In this document: one piece after another, positions 27,529 through 36,492 of the stretch
Position numbering within the stretch: the stretch's first letter is position 1
Layout: every line of letters begins with the position of its first letter
From: Candidatus Phosphoribacter baldrii
GTDB lineage: Bacteria > Actinomycetota > Actinomycetes > Actinomycetales > Dermatophilaceae
DNA: 64,000 nt
Direction of reading: 5' to 3'
NCBI GenBank assembly: GCA_016704565.1
Contig: JADIZV010000004.1
Coordinates: 124,001 to 188,000, forward strand
Position numbers and translations under genes: made by a program
Notes under the pieces: model-generated
Seen by the model: only the letters and a program-made list of their open reading frames with translations
Told to the model about the DNA's origin: nothing
The model's database searches: none

Positions 27529-28314
27529 TCAGCCCCGGCGGGCGAGCAGGTGCAGGGCCGCACCGAGCTCACCGAGGAAGGGGTATGCCGGGTGCCCGGC
27601 GAGCGCCTCCTCGAGGGCGACGAGGGCGGCCCGCTCGGCGTCGGTGTCGATGGATGTCGACGGCACCAGGTCGGCGAGCAGGCGCACGCCGTGCCAGTGC
27701 TCGACCTGCAGCCCGGCTGATTCGACGAGGGCGCGCAGCTGGGCCAGGTCGAAGCGGCGCGGCAACGGGTCGTGAGCACCCCAGCGGCCGTCGGGGCTGG
27801 TGAGAGCGGTGTGGGCCTGGCCGAACTCCCCGGCCAGGGCCCGGGCCCAGACGGTGGCCAGCCGGCCGGCGACGAGCAACGAGAGGTGGCCGTCGTCGGC
27901 GAGGGCGTCGGCAAGGACTCGCAAGGTGGCGGTGGGGTCATCGACGACCTCAAGAACGCCATGGCAGCAGACCAAGTCGAAGGCCCGCTCGGGCAGCAGG
28001 TCGGCGAGGGTGTCGGCGTCTCCCTGGCTGCCGTGGACCCGGGCCTGGACGCCGGACTCGGCGGCCCGCCGGCCCAGGGCCGCGAGCGCGTCGGGGCTGG
28101 GGTCGACGACGGTGACGTCGGCGACCAGGTCGGGGCCCAACTCGGCAAGCGGGACGGCCAATTCGCCGGTGCCGCCGCCGAGGTCGAGCACCCGCAACGG
28201 ACGGCCGAGGGCGGCCGCGCGCTCGGTGACGAGGTCTTTGACGGCGGCCCACAGAGCCGCGGTGCGCACGCCGGTGGCGGCGCGGCGGGCTCGACGCTGC
28301 TGCTCCTCGGACAC
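27529..28314 (-). CDS. SAM-dependent methyltransferase (class I)
   Basis: A 261-residue Rossmann-fold methyltransferase. Motif I is VLDLGGGTGELAVPLA (residues about 42-57), followed by VTVVDPSPDAL (motif II) and FDLVCCHGVLEVVDDP (motif IV/V), typical of small-molecule methyltransferases; the substrate cannot be told. GTG 28314 begins 9 bases after the real dnaE2 stop and the gene ends 21 bases before dinB, so it is in the presumed SOS operon. Its sequence is also open in the dnaE2 frame on the same strand, which makes a false fusion protein of more than 1,700 residues possible in naive annotation. Confidence 0.85.
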   Translation of the reverse strand: MSEEQQRRARRAATGVRTAALWAAVKDLVTERAAALGRPLRVLDLGGGTGELAVPLAELGPDLVADVTVVDPSPDALAALGRRAAESGVQARVHGSQGDADTLADLLPERAFDLVCCHGVLEVVDDPTATLRVLADALADDGHLSLLVAGRLATVWARALAGEFGQAHTALTSPDGRWGAHDPLPRRFDLAQLRALVESAGLQVEHWHGVRLLADLVPSTSIDTDAERAALVALEEALAGHPAYPFLGELGAALHLLARRG

Positions 28315-28323
28315 GCATCCACC

Positions 28324-31300
28324 CTAGTGCCCACTGCTGCCAGGGCTGGAGTGCCAGAGTTTGCGCGGCGGTCGCCCGGCCCCGCTCCCCTGACCCGCCG
28401 CGTCGAGGGCGTCGAAGGCGTCGGGGGTGACCTGGTCAGTGAGGCCGGCATGGTCGACAGCGCCAGCCAGGTGTCGGGCGGACTTGACGTCCTCACCCGG
28501 TGGTCGGGTGTCGGCATACGGCGATTGTTTGAAGCCCGAGGCGTGCACGAGGACCTGGCGCGGTGCCCCAGGCGCCCCGACCGGGCTCGTGGGTGACCCC
28601 CGCCCATGCCACCGGCCCGGCTGGCCGGTCGACCGCCGACAAGGGACGCGGCGTGGTCCAGGCGTGCAGCCCGCTCCCGATCGGCGTATGCCGTGTCGTC
28701 CCGATCCCCGACCGGGCTGCCGTCCGCAGCGGCTGCGGCAGCATCGGCGGCCGGCTCGGCCCACCCGGTGCCGCGGGGGACGGCATACGGGAGGGCGTAG
28801 GCGGCCGCAGCGGCAGCCGCGCGGTCATGGGCGGCGGCGTCGGCAGCGGCGAGTGCGTCGAGCAGCCGTGGGCGCCCACCGGTGGCGAACGCCTCCCAGA
28901 GCCCGGACAGTTCCCAGGCTCCGGTGGCGCGCAGCGAGATGCCTCGGGCGCCGGTGCGTCGGACGACTCCGCGCACGAGGAGCAGCCACGAGTGGAACAC
29001 CGTGGCGGCATACGGGCCCTGGACGTCCTCGAAGAACGTCGAGTCGGACGGGCCGGTGCCGTCATCGAGGGTGAGGAAGACGACCCGCCGACCGGAGCGG
29101 ATCGGTGGGGTCTGGGTGGCGACCTTGACCCCGGCGACCCACACCTCGCTGCGGTTGCGGGCGCTCAACAGGTCGCGGGAGCGGGTCACCCCGAGCGCCT
29201 CGAGCATCGGCTCGTAGTGGGCGACGACGTGGGCGCTGGCGTCCAGCCCGAGGATCTCCAACTCGGCGCGGACCCGTTCGGGGCCGGAGAGCTCGGGCAG
29301 ACCGCTGCCGCGGGTCAGTGTGGGTGTGTCCCCGAGCGGCAGGACGAGCTGGGTATGCCGGTCGCTCACCTGCGCGGGGGCCGCCGCCTGGGACTGGGCG
29401 GCCGCGAGTGCGGCGACGTCGAGGTTGCGGATGGTGCCGGGACCGGCGGGGACGCCGGGCTGTTGGACCAGGACGTCCAGCTCACGGCGGGGATGGGCGG
29501 CAGCCAGGGCGCGGGTGTCGGTCACCGGCGCCCCCGCCGCCTGCCCACCCGGACCGGTCGGCGACATCGTCGCTGGCCGCCGGGTCCACCGGGAGCCGAC
29601 GCCCCGCGCAGCCTTGGCCTGGCCGCTGCCGCCGGAGCGCACCCACCGGTCGAGCTCGGCGACGTGCAGGAGCAGGTCGCGGCGAGTTATCCGCTCCCGG
29701 ACGCCCAGGCCACCCGCGCCGAAGGACCGGTCGGCGCCGGCGCCGGTGGCCGTCGAGATCCCGTAGACCGAGTCCAGCCCACCGGCCAGGACGAGCCGTT
29801 CCAGGACGGGTCGGCTCACCTGGGCCCGGTGGGCGAGGTCGGCCAGGTCGGTGAACGGTTGGCCGGCGACGATCCGGGTGACCTCGGCGTCGGTGATCCC
29901 CTTGACGTCGGTGAGCGACACCCGGATCCCGTAGCCCCGCCCGTCCGGGACATCGCCCGGTCGAGGTATTCCGCCATCAGGATGCGATGCCGGAATACCT
30001 CGACCCGGGCGTCCCGGCGCGGGCAGACCGACACGCTCGACGGCATACCAGCTCTTGCTGGCGTTGACGTCCAGGCCGAGGATCTCGATGCCCAGGGAGC
30101 GGGCGTCGTCGAGGATGAGGCGTTTGGGATACATCCCGGGGTCGTGGGTGAGCACCCCAGCGAGGAAAGCCGCCGGATGATGGGTCTTGAGCCAGGCCGA
30201 CTGATAGGTGGGCAGCGCGAACGCCGCCGCGTGCGCTTTGCAGAAGCCGAACGACGCGAACGCCCGAAGCACCTCCCAGATCCGGTCGGCATCGGCTGCG
30301 GAATAGCCCCGAGCGAGCGCCGCTGGCCGCCACCACGCCTGCACGTCGAGTTGACCTTGAGGCGAGCCGAGCGCCCGGCGGACCTCGTCGGCCTGGGCCA
30401 GGCTCACCCCCGTCGTCTCGGCGACGATCCGCAGCACCTGCTCGTGGAAGACGACGACACCGGCGGTCTCCGCCAGGGCCGGGATGAGGGTGGGGTGCAG
30501 ATATTCCGGCTCGGCCCAGCCGTGCCGGGCGTTGAGGAACGGCACGATCATGTCCGACTTGACCGGGCCAGGCCGGAAGAGCGAGATGTCGATGACGAGG
30601 TCTTCGAACCGCTGCGGCCCGAACTTGCCGATGAGCTCCCGCTGGCCCGGGCTTTCGATCTGGAAGCAGCCGAGGGTGCGCGTGGTCCGGATCATCGCGA
30701 AGGTCGCCTCGTCGTCCAAGGGCACCTGGGCGCGGTCGTCGAGATCGACCGGTATGCCGTCCACCCGCGCCACCTCCTGCACGGCCAGGGCCATCGCTGA
30801 CTGCATCCGGATCCCCAGGACGTCGAGCTTGAGCAGCCCCATGACCTCGACGTCGTCCTTGTCGAACTGGCTCATCGGGAAGCCGATCCAGCTCGCCTCG
30901 ACCGGGGTGCGGTCCAGCAGGGCGGTGTTGGACAGGATCACCCCGCACGGGTGCAGGGCGATGTGCCGAGGCAACCCGTCGAGCCGCTCGACGAGGTCCC
31001 ACAGCAGGTCATACCGAGCCGCGCCCAACCCGGACACCCGCAACTCGGGCAGGTCGGCGATCGCCGAGCGGGCATGTCGGGCCGAGATGTGTGGGAACGC
31101 CTTGGCCATCGCGTCAACTTCGCCGGGCGGCAGCCCGAGCGCCGCGCCGACGTCGCGGATCGCGTGGCGCACGCGGTAGCTGTCCATCATCGACACACAG
31201 GTCACCCGATCGCCGCCGAACCGGGCGAGGATCTTCTCGTAGATCTCGGTGCGCCGGGCCGACTCGACGTCGATGTCGATGTCGGGCAGTTGGGCGCGCA

Positions 31301-32798
31301 GCGGCGAGCAGAACCGCTCCATGAGCAGGTCGTAGCGAATCGGGTCGACCCCCGAGATCCCCAACAGGTAGTTGACCAGGCTGCCCGCCCCCGACCCGCG
31401 CGCCGCCACCCGAACCCCCATGTCGCGGATCAGGTCGGTGACCGTGGCCACGGTGAGGAAATAGGTCGGATAGCCCAGCGCCGCAACGACATCCAGCTCG
31501 TCGTCGAGTCGGGCGTGCACCCGGGCCAGCTCGCGCTCGCTCACCCCCGGATATCGGCTCCCGACGGCCGCCCGGCACCGCTGCACGAGCACCCGTTGCG
31601 GGTCCTCGTCGAGTCTCAGGCCCAACGCGCTCTGCTCGGGCAGGTGGACCCCGCCGATCCCCAGGTCGATCGCCGGGTCGAGGACGCATTCGCCAGCCAG
31701 GGCGACGGTGGCCGCGAGCAGGTCCCGAGCGCCGTCGCGGACCGTGCTCGTGCCCCCGGCCAGCCCGGGTCCGGAGGCCTGGACGATGTCGCAGGCGACG
31801 GCATACATCGCGGGGGTGGGAGCCAGGTGGCCCGCGGTGGTGACCCGGTCGAGGTGGCGCACGTCCAGCGCCACCAGGCGTCGCGCCGCGTCGAGGACGT
31901 CGACGGTCGCGGCCTCGGACGGGTCGGCGTGGCGGACCTGCGCCGAGAGCACGACCGGGACACCGAGGTCGCGGCCGAGGGCGAGCATCCGGGCGGCATG
32001 GCCCAGGCTCGCGGGGGTGCCTTCGGGGCCGCCGTGACACACCGTCTCCAGGGCCAACGCGCCAGCCGGCAGGACCGCGCGCCAGCGCTCCAGCGCCTGG
32101 TATGCCGCCGCGCGCCGCTTGGCCAGGACCGCCCGGCCCACGTCGGAGTCGGGTCCGAGCAGGACGACCAGGGGTGCCGGGTCGTCGCCGACGGGGGCGG
32201 CCAGCTCGGCAAGCAGCGCCGGGCTGGTCACCGGGTCGCCCCGCTGCCCGGACAGGTGGGTGCCGGTGACCAGCCGGCAGAGCCGGGCCCAGCCCAGACC
32301 GGGAGCGACTCCCCCGGACAACCCCCGAGCCAGGACGGTCACCCTAGGACGCCGGGGGTCCACGAGAGCGCCGCCGCGCACGGGCGTCCGGGCCGCCGCG
32401 CCCTGTGCACTAAAACCCTGTGCACCAGACCCCTGTGCACCAAAACCCCGGGCACCAGACCCCTGGGCATCAGACCCCCGAGACCCCCGAGCCGAGGGCG
32501 ACGGCCGGGCCCACGGCGGAGGTGTGGGCGCGCTGGGACCGGAGCGGGCGGCATACCGGCCGGTCGTGGGGTCCGGCGGCGGGAGGTGAACGGCAAGGTC
32601 GACCCCCAAGATGGGCGCGATTGTGGCCTCGGTGCACGCCTGGACGAACCGGACCGCACCATAGAGCCCGTCCCGGTCGGTGAGGGCCAGCGCGGGCTGC
32701 CCGAACGCCGCCGCCCGGGCGACGAGGGCGGCGGGGGTCGAGGCGCCGTACTGCATGGAGTAGCCCGAGGCGACATGCAGGTGGACGAAGGTCGACAT
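28324..32798 (-). CDS. dnaE2: Error-prone DNA polymerase DnaE2, with an apparent frameshift near 28575
   Basis: C-family polymerase of the SOS mutasome. It has an N-terminal PHP domain (TFVHLHVASGYS), catalytic Asp residues in LPDIDIDVESARR (about 506-510), helix-hairpin-helix and OB-fold regions, and the DnaE2-type tail. The frame is interrupted: up to GGMGGGHPRARSG it is in one frame, and the expected tail (VLVHASGFKQSPYAD ... RKLWHSSPGSSG) continues in another. One missing G in the C4/G4 run at 28575-28578 would join them into about 1,491 residues, ending at 28324. This is longer than usual DnaE2 because of low-complexity insertions (32401-32475; 29940-30020). It could be a sequencing error, a true mutation or programmed slippage. 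Confidence 0.85.
29959..30005. repeat. 15-bp inverted repeat inside dnaE2
   Basis: Arms ggtcgaggtattccg (29959-29973) and its exact complement (29991-30005) enclose a 17-nt loop within the coding sequence. The segment encodes a Gly-Ile-Pro-rich stretch (GIPASHPDGGIPRPG) that looks like an insertion between conserved parts of the polymerase. It resembles small palindromic inserts that can be accommodated in reading frames. Confidence 0.75.
32401..32475. repeat. Five tandem 15-bp repeats in the 5' part of dnaE2
   Basis: Five consecutive 15-bp units, each close to ccctgtgcaccagac, run from 32401 to 32475, with a sixth degenerate unit to 32490. On the coding strand they encode a pentapeptide repeat of the form G-(S/F)-(A/G/S)-A-Q in the region after the PHP domain start. 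The copy number is a whole multiple of three bases, so changes would not break the frame. Confidence 0.85.
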
Positions 32799-32853
32799 CG
32801 GCGGACGGCGGGGGCGCGGCGGTGGACGTAGCTGGACGTGGCTGGTCGGCGGG

Positions 32854-33315
32854 TCAGCGGGAGGTATGCCGCAGCGGCGTCACCGCGGCGAGGTAGCCAG
32901 GGCGCACGAGGGTCCGCGGCACGCCGAGGGCCTCCTGGACGACCTCGATGAAGATCTCGGCCTGGCGCACCAGATCGTCGGCCTCGCGGGCCGGCAGGAC
33001 GCGGTCACCCCGCTCGACGGCAGCCCGCTGCCGCGCCGAGGCGGCGAAGAAGACCGCCCACTCGGTGAGCTCGGGGGCCAGGGTCGGCAACACCTCCCAC
33101 ACGCTGCGCGGCCGGGACGAGCTCGCCGGGGTGGTCCGGGCGGCCAGCACGGCGGCGGCCGCTCGCAACCCGGCCAGGTGCGCGAGGACATACCGCTCCC
33201 CCACCTCCCCGGCCTGGCTCGCGTGCAGCAGGCTCGCCTGCGCCCGGTCGAGCAACTCCATGACGGTCGCCGAGGGCGGCGGGGTGCGCCAGGGCTGTGC
33301 CGGGACTGCGCTCAT
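32854..33315 (-). CDS. SAV_6107 family HEPN-domain protein
   Basis: A 153-residue all-helical protein of the SAV_6107/HEPN type. Recognisable parts are MELLDRAQASLLHASQAG, ERYVLAHLAGLRAAAAVLAA and DDLVRQAEIFIEVVQEALG. HEPN domains are often RNases or nucleic-acid-associated helpers, but a catalytic R-x4-6-H is not clear here. This family is regularly adjacent to dnaE2 in actinobacteria, and here it sits 55 bp upstream of dnaE2 in the presumed LexA operon, which suggests a role tied to damage tolerance (inference). ATG 33315 has AAGGAGAA upstream. A GTATGCCG copy lies near its 3' end (32864). Confidence 0.8.
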   Translation of the reverse strand: MSAVPAQPWRTPPPSATVMELLDRAQASLLHASQAGEVGERYVLAHLAGLRAAAAVLAARTTPASSSRPRSVWEVLPTLAPELTEWAVFFAASARQRAAVERGDRVLPAREADDLVRQAEIFIEVVQEALGVPRTLVRPGYLAAVTPLRHTSR

Positions 33316-33333
33316 GTCCGGTTCTCCTTCGCT

Positions 33334-33367
33334 CGGGTCGTCGTCATCGTCGGGTCGTCGTCATCGT
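33334..33367. repeat. Two perfect 17-bp tandem repeats
   Basis: The unit cgggtcgtcgtcatcgt occurs at 33334-33350 and again at 33351-33367, in the 84-bp gap between the DUF6504 and HEPN genes. On the minus strand it reads as a run of GACGACGA-type triplets just upstream of the HEPN ribosome-binding site. It is probably replication slippage; no function is evident. Confidence 0.85.
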
Positions 33368-33399
33368 CAGGTTGGTCAGCGTCGGTATGCCGTGCAGCT

Positions 33400-33861
33400 T
33401 CAGTCGCTGACCCGCAGCAGCACCCAGCCGCTCGGGTCGGGCTCGCCAGGGCCGACCTCGTCACAGGCCAGGTCGAACACCCCGGTGCGGGTGAGCCACC
33501 CGGGACCGGCCTCGACCCGCCACACGAGCCGCTCGCGGGCGGCGACGGCGATGGCCGACCGGTCCGGCCGCGCGCTCACCTCAGCGAGGCTGCCGATCGG
33601 GTGGACAACCGGGTCGGTGTCGACGGTGTCGTCGGTGTCGAGCACGTCCCGCCACCAGGCCCGGCGCTCGCGCCACTGGGCCAGGACCGCGCGGACGTGA
33701 TAGCGCCGGCCGGCCCACTCGAACCACATCGGCGCCCCGGCGGCATACCTGGCTGCGCCCCCCCAGCCCGCGATCGGTGGGCCCTCGAAGCCCGCAGGCG
33801 AGTCGGGGACGTCCCGTGGGACGGTCCCGACGCGGACCGGCTGGGCGTATCGGCGCACCAC
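33400..33861 (-). CDS. DUF6504 family protein
   Basis: A 153-residue protein. The N-terminus RRYAQPVRVGTV, the FEWAGRRYHVRAVLAQWRER segment and the C-terminal tail with GWVLLRVSD match DUF6504, a family found beside dnaE2/imuB genes of actinobacteria. No catalytic motif is evident. GTG 33861 is chosen because GAGAGG stands 7 bases upstream and the conserved sequence starts at once; the 26 residues upstream look non-coding. It is the first gene behind the LexA box at 33977 and so probably heads the damage-response operon. Its role in translesion synthesis is inferred from context only. Confidence 0.8.
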   Translation of the reverse strand: MVRRYAQPVRVGTVPRDVPDSPAGFEGPPIAGWGGAARYAAGAPMWFEWAGRRYHVRAVLAQWRERRAWWRDVLDTDDTVDTDPVVHPIGSLAEVSARPDRSAIAVAARERLVWRVEAGPGWLTRTGVFDLACDEVGPGEPDPSGWVLLRVSD

Positions 33862-33976
33862 GACATGACCTCTCTGCTGACGGTGAATTGACGCTGACGT
33901 GAGTTGACGAGGCGGACTCGACCCGTCCGCGGCGCTCACTGCTCGGATGCAGGCCCCTCGACCCCGGTGCCATGTC

Positions 33977-33990
33977 CGAACAGGTGTTCG
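33977..33990 (-). promoter_or_regulatory. LexA (SOS) box
   Basis: CGAACAGGTGTTCG is a perfect match to the Gram-positive/actinobacterial SOS-box form CGAAC-N4-GTTCG. It lies 116 bp upstream of the GTG of DUF6504, the first gene of the run DUF6504-HEPN-dnaE2-methyltransferase-dinB. It is also about 84 bp upstream of the divergent YbaK-like gene, so it could affect that promoter too. Binding by LexA is inferred. Confidence 0.85.
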
Positions 33991-34073
33991 AGAAACACTC
34001 TAACCTCCCCCACCGACAGCCTGTCAAGACCGCCCACGAGCCAGCCTGCCGCGCGGCCCGATACCGTGCTCGC

Positions 34074-34583
34074 GTGAGTGACACTGCCGACTCGATCCTG
34101 ACCCACCCCTCCGTCGCGCGAGTGCGCGCAACCCTGGCCGAGGCCGGCGTCCAGGGGGCCGTCGTGGTCCTGGATGGCGCGGCGCGCACGGCCGCTCAGG
34201 CGGCGGCATACCTCGGCGTGGATGTGGCCCAGATCGCCAACTCGCTCGTCTTCACCACCCGGGTCTCCCCCGACGCTTCGCCCGAGCCGCTGCTCGTGCT
34301 CACCTCCGGGGGCCACCGCGTCGACACCGCCAAGGTGGCTGCCGACCTCGGGCTCGCCCAAGTGGGCCGGGCCGACGCGGATTTCGTCCGCGAGCGCACT
34401 GGGTTCGCCATCGGCGGCGTCGCGCCGGTCGGACACCTGGCCCCACTCACCACGCTCGTGGACTCGGCGCTCGCGGCATACGAGGTCATCTGGGCGGCGG
34501 CAGGGCACCCACATGCGGTCTTCCCGACGACCTTCGCCGAACTCGTCCGGATCAGCGGTGGGCACGTAGCCGACGTCGCTTAA
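34074..34583 (+). CDS. YbaK/ProXp-type aminoacyl-tRNA editing domain protein
   Basis: A 169-residue stand-alone editing domain of the YbaK/EbsC (prolyl-tRNA synthetase-associated) family. Diagnostic parts are AAYLGVDVAQIANSLVF (the lysine usual in this region is absent here), LVLTSGGHRVDTAKVA, and FAIGGVAPVGH, the conserved G-x-x-P-x-G-H element. Such proteins hydrolyse mischarged Cys- or Ala-tRNA(Pro)-type substrates; specificity is not predictable. GTG 34074 has no Shine-Dalgarno sequence, but a -10-like TACCGT (34062-34067) lies 6 bases upstream, so the mRNA is probably leaderless. It diverges from the SOS operon across a short intergenic region with the LexA box. Confidence 0.85.
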   Translation: MSDTADSILTHPSVARVRATLAEAGVQGAVVVLDGAARTAAQAAAYLGVDVAQIANSLVFTTRVSPDASPEPLLVLTSGGHRVDTAKVAADLGLAQVGRADADFVRERTGFAIGGVAPVGHLAPLTTLVDSALAAYEVIWAAAGHPHAVFPTTFAELVRISGGHVADVA

Positions 34584-34878
34584 CCCTCCCAAACCGGGCA
34601 GGTGGGGCGTCGAAATGAGTACGAGTACGGATACCGCCCCCCAGTGGGGGTCTGCGATAGTGAACGCGCAACGAAGGGCACCAGGCGTCCGGCCGCGCAT
34701 CAGGTCCGCAGGGGGTGACCTGAGGTGCGGCCGGGCGATTGCCGTTTCAGCGCCCGTGACGCCGGTTGACGACCGTTATCAGTCCGTTGCCCCCGTTCGG
34801 GAAATGCCGACCCTCCCCTAGCGTTGACTGCACGGACGGACGACATGACTCCGTCATCAAATGGGAGGGACACACACC

Positions 34879-35568
34879 ATGGGTGCAGAGATCCTGCCCT
34901 GGGTCTTCACCTCGGGCTGGGCCAGCGGCATCAACGCGTATGCCGTCGTGCTCATCATGGGCTTGGCGGAGAAGATCTGGCACGTTCAAGGGATCCCCGA
35001 CGCGCTCGGGCGCACCGATGTGCTCATCGGCGCCGCGGTGCTGTTCGTCATCGAGATGGTCGCCGACAAGATCCCCTACCTCGACTCGACGTGGGACACC
35101 ATCCACACCGTCGTTCGCCCCGCCGTCGGTGCCACCCTCGGCTACCTGCTCGGCAACGAGAGCGCCGACCTCAACGCCGCCTTCACCGCGGCCACCGGCG
35201 GGATCCTCGCCCTGCTGTCCCATCTGGTCAAGGCCGGCACCCGGGCCGCGGTCAACACCTCGCCCGAGCCGGCGAGCAACATCGTCGTGTCGACCGCCGA
35301 GGACGTCACCGTCGCTGCCGTCATGACGACGGCCTTCGCCAACCCGTGGCTGGCCGCCTCGATCGCCGGGCTGCTGCTCATCGTCGGCGCGGTGACCGTG
35401 CTGTTCCTGCTCAAGCGGATCCGGCGGTTCAAGGCCCGCTACGACTCCTGGGGCGAGCGCCTGGGCACCGGCGAGCCCAGCGCTGCCGGGTCGTTGCGCG
35501 ATGCGCCGTCTCGTCGCGGCGACACCGCCCGGCTCCCCCAACGACCCAGCCCGGGCTCACCCGACTGA
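34879..35568 (+). CDS. DUF4126 family membrane protein
   Basis: A 229-residue integral membrane protein with segments WVFTSGWASGINAYAVVLIMG, TDVLIGAAVLFVIEMVADKIP, a glycine-rich central pair of helices and WLAASIAGLLLIVGAVTVLFLL, followed by a basic C-terminal tail. This matches DUF4126, of unknown function. ATG 34879 has GGGAGGGA 8 bases upstream; an earlier in-frame ATG (34861) is the ribosome-binding region itself. The 295-bp gap before it shows a CCCCC/GGGGG hairpin near 34639-34653 that may terminate the YbaK transcript, and no other gene. The gene runs convergently into metF with only 12 bp between stops. Confidence 0.85.
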   Translation: MGAEILPWVFTSGWASGINAYAVVLIMGLAEKIWHVQGIPDALGRTDVLIGAAVLFVIEMVADKIPYLDSTWDTIHTVVRPAVGATLGYLLGNESADLNAAFTAATGGILALLSHLVKAGTRAAVNTSPEPASNIVVSTAEDVTVAAVMTTAFANPWLAASIAGLLLIVGAVTVLFLLKRIRRFKARYDSWGERLGTGEPSAAGSLRDAPSRRGDTARLPQRPSPGSPD

Positions 35569-35580
35569 CCTACTGGTGAC

Positions 35581-36492
35581 CTACTGGGCTGCTTCCAGAC
35601 CGAGGTTGGCCCACACCTGCAAGGTCGCCGTCGAGCGGTTCATCGTGATGAAGTGGATGCCTGGCGCGCCCTCGTCGAGCAACTCCTCCGCCAGCTCAGT
35701 CGCGATCTCCACGCCGACGGCCCGCACCGCCACCGGGTCGTCGGCCACCCGCTCGAGTCGCTCGGTCACCGCACGCGGCACCGGCTGCCCCGACAGCTGC
35801 GTCATCCGTGCCAGCTGGCGCACATTGGTCACCGGCATGAGCCCTGGGATGATCGGCAGGTCACGCCCCCGGGCGATGACCCGGTCGCGCAGGTCGACGT
35901 AGGCCTCCCGGGTGAAGAAGAACTGGGTGATCGCGAAGTCGGCGCCCGCGTCGGCCTTGCGGACAAGCACCTCGGCGTCATGGTCCAGGCTCGGGCTCTC
36001 GGGGTGCCGGTCAGGGAACGCCGCCACCCCCACCGTGAACGGCCCGAGAGTTCGCAGCAGCGCCACCAACTCGTCGGCGTGATCCAGGCCCTCCGGATGC
36101 GGCACCCACGCCTGGTCCAGCCCGCCCTGCGGATCACCGCGCAGCGCCAGGACGTTGCGCACCCCGACGTTGACGTAGTGCCCGATGATCGAGCGCAGCT
36201 GCGCGACCGAGTGCCCGACGCAGGTGAGATGCGCCATCGGCGTGAGCGTTGTCTCCTGGGCGATCCGGTCGGTCACCCGGATGGTCCGGTCGCGGCTGGA
36301 CCCACCCGCCCCATAAGTCACCGACACGAACGTCGGCCGGGTCTTCTCCAGGTCGCGGATCGCCTCCCAGAGGGCCGCCTCCCCCGCGTCGTCCTTGGGT
36401 GGGAAGAACTCGAAGCTGATCGACGGCCGGCCCTGCGCCAAGGCGTCCGGGATCGAGCGCACGAGGTGCGCAGCGCGCGGCAGGACGGCCAT
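35581..36492 (-). CDS. metF: Methylenetetrahydrofolate reductase
   Basis: A 303-residue MetF-family flavoprotein (TIM barrel), which reduces 5,10-methylenetetrahydrofolate to 5-methyltetrahydrofolate for methionine synthesis. FEFFPPKDDAGE holds the catalytic Glu, and SVTYGAGGSSRDRT, HLTCVGHS, NVLALRGDPQGG and ITQFFFT follow in family order. ATG 36492 is clear. Placement divergent to a polyprenyl diphosphate synthase mirrors the Rv2172c-Rv2173 pair in Mycobacterium tuberculosis, whose MetF-like enzyme is of an alternative type, so the cofactor specificity here is open. The 400-bp upstream region contains four octamer copies. Confidence 0.9.
   Translation of the reverse strand: MAVLPRAAHLVRSIPDALAQGRPSISFEFFPPKDDAGEAALWEAIRDLEKTRPTFVSVTYGAGGSSRDRTIRVTDRIAQETTLTPMAHLTCVGHSVAQLRSIIGHYVNVGVRNVLALRGDPQGGLDQAWVPHPEGLDHADELVALLRTLGPFTVGVAAFPDRHPESPSLDHDAEVLVRKADAGADFAITQFFFTREAYVDLRDRVIARGRDLPIIPGLMPVTNVRQLARMTQLSGQPVPRAVTERLERVADDPVAVRAVGVEIATELAEELLDEGAPGIHFITMNRSTATLQVWANLGLEAAQ

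Noticed and set aside
28563..30800. Large plus-strand open frame of 745 codons
   Set aside because: It is antisense to dnaE2, which has convincing motifs, and has the composition of a high-G+C shadow frame.
32401..32490. CRISPR array
   Set aside because: Units are 15 bp, directly adjacent without spacers and lie in a coding frame; this is a minisatellite.
27504..32798. A single 1,764-residue protein spanning dnaE2 and the methyltransferase
   Set aside because: The C-terminal 400 residues are Pro/Ser/Arg-rich shadow of the methyltransferase and of the true dnaE2 tail, which lie in other frames on the same strand; the fusion is an artefact of the frameshift near 28575.
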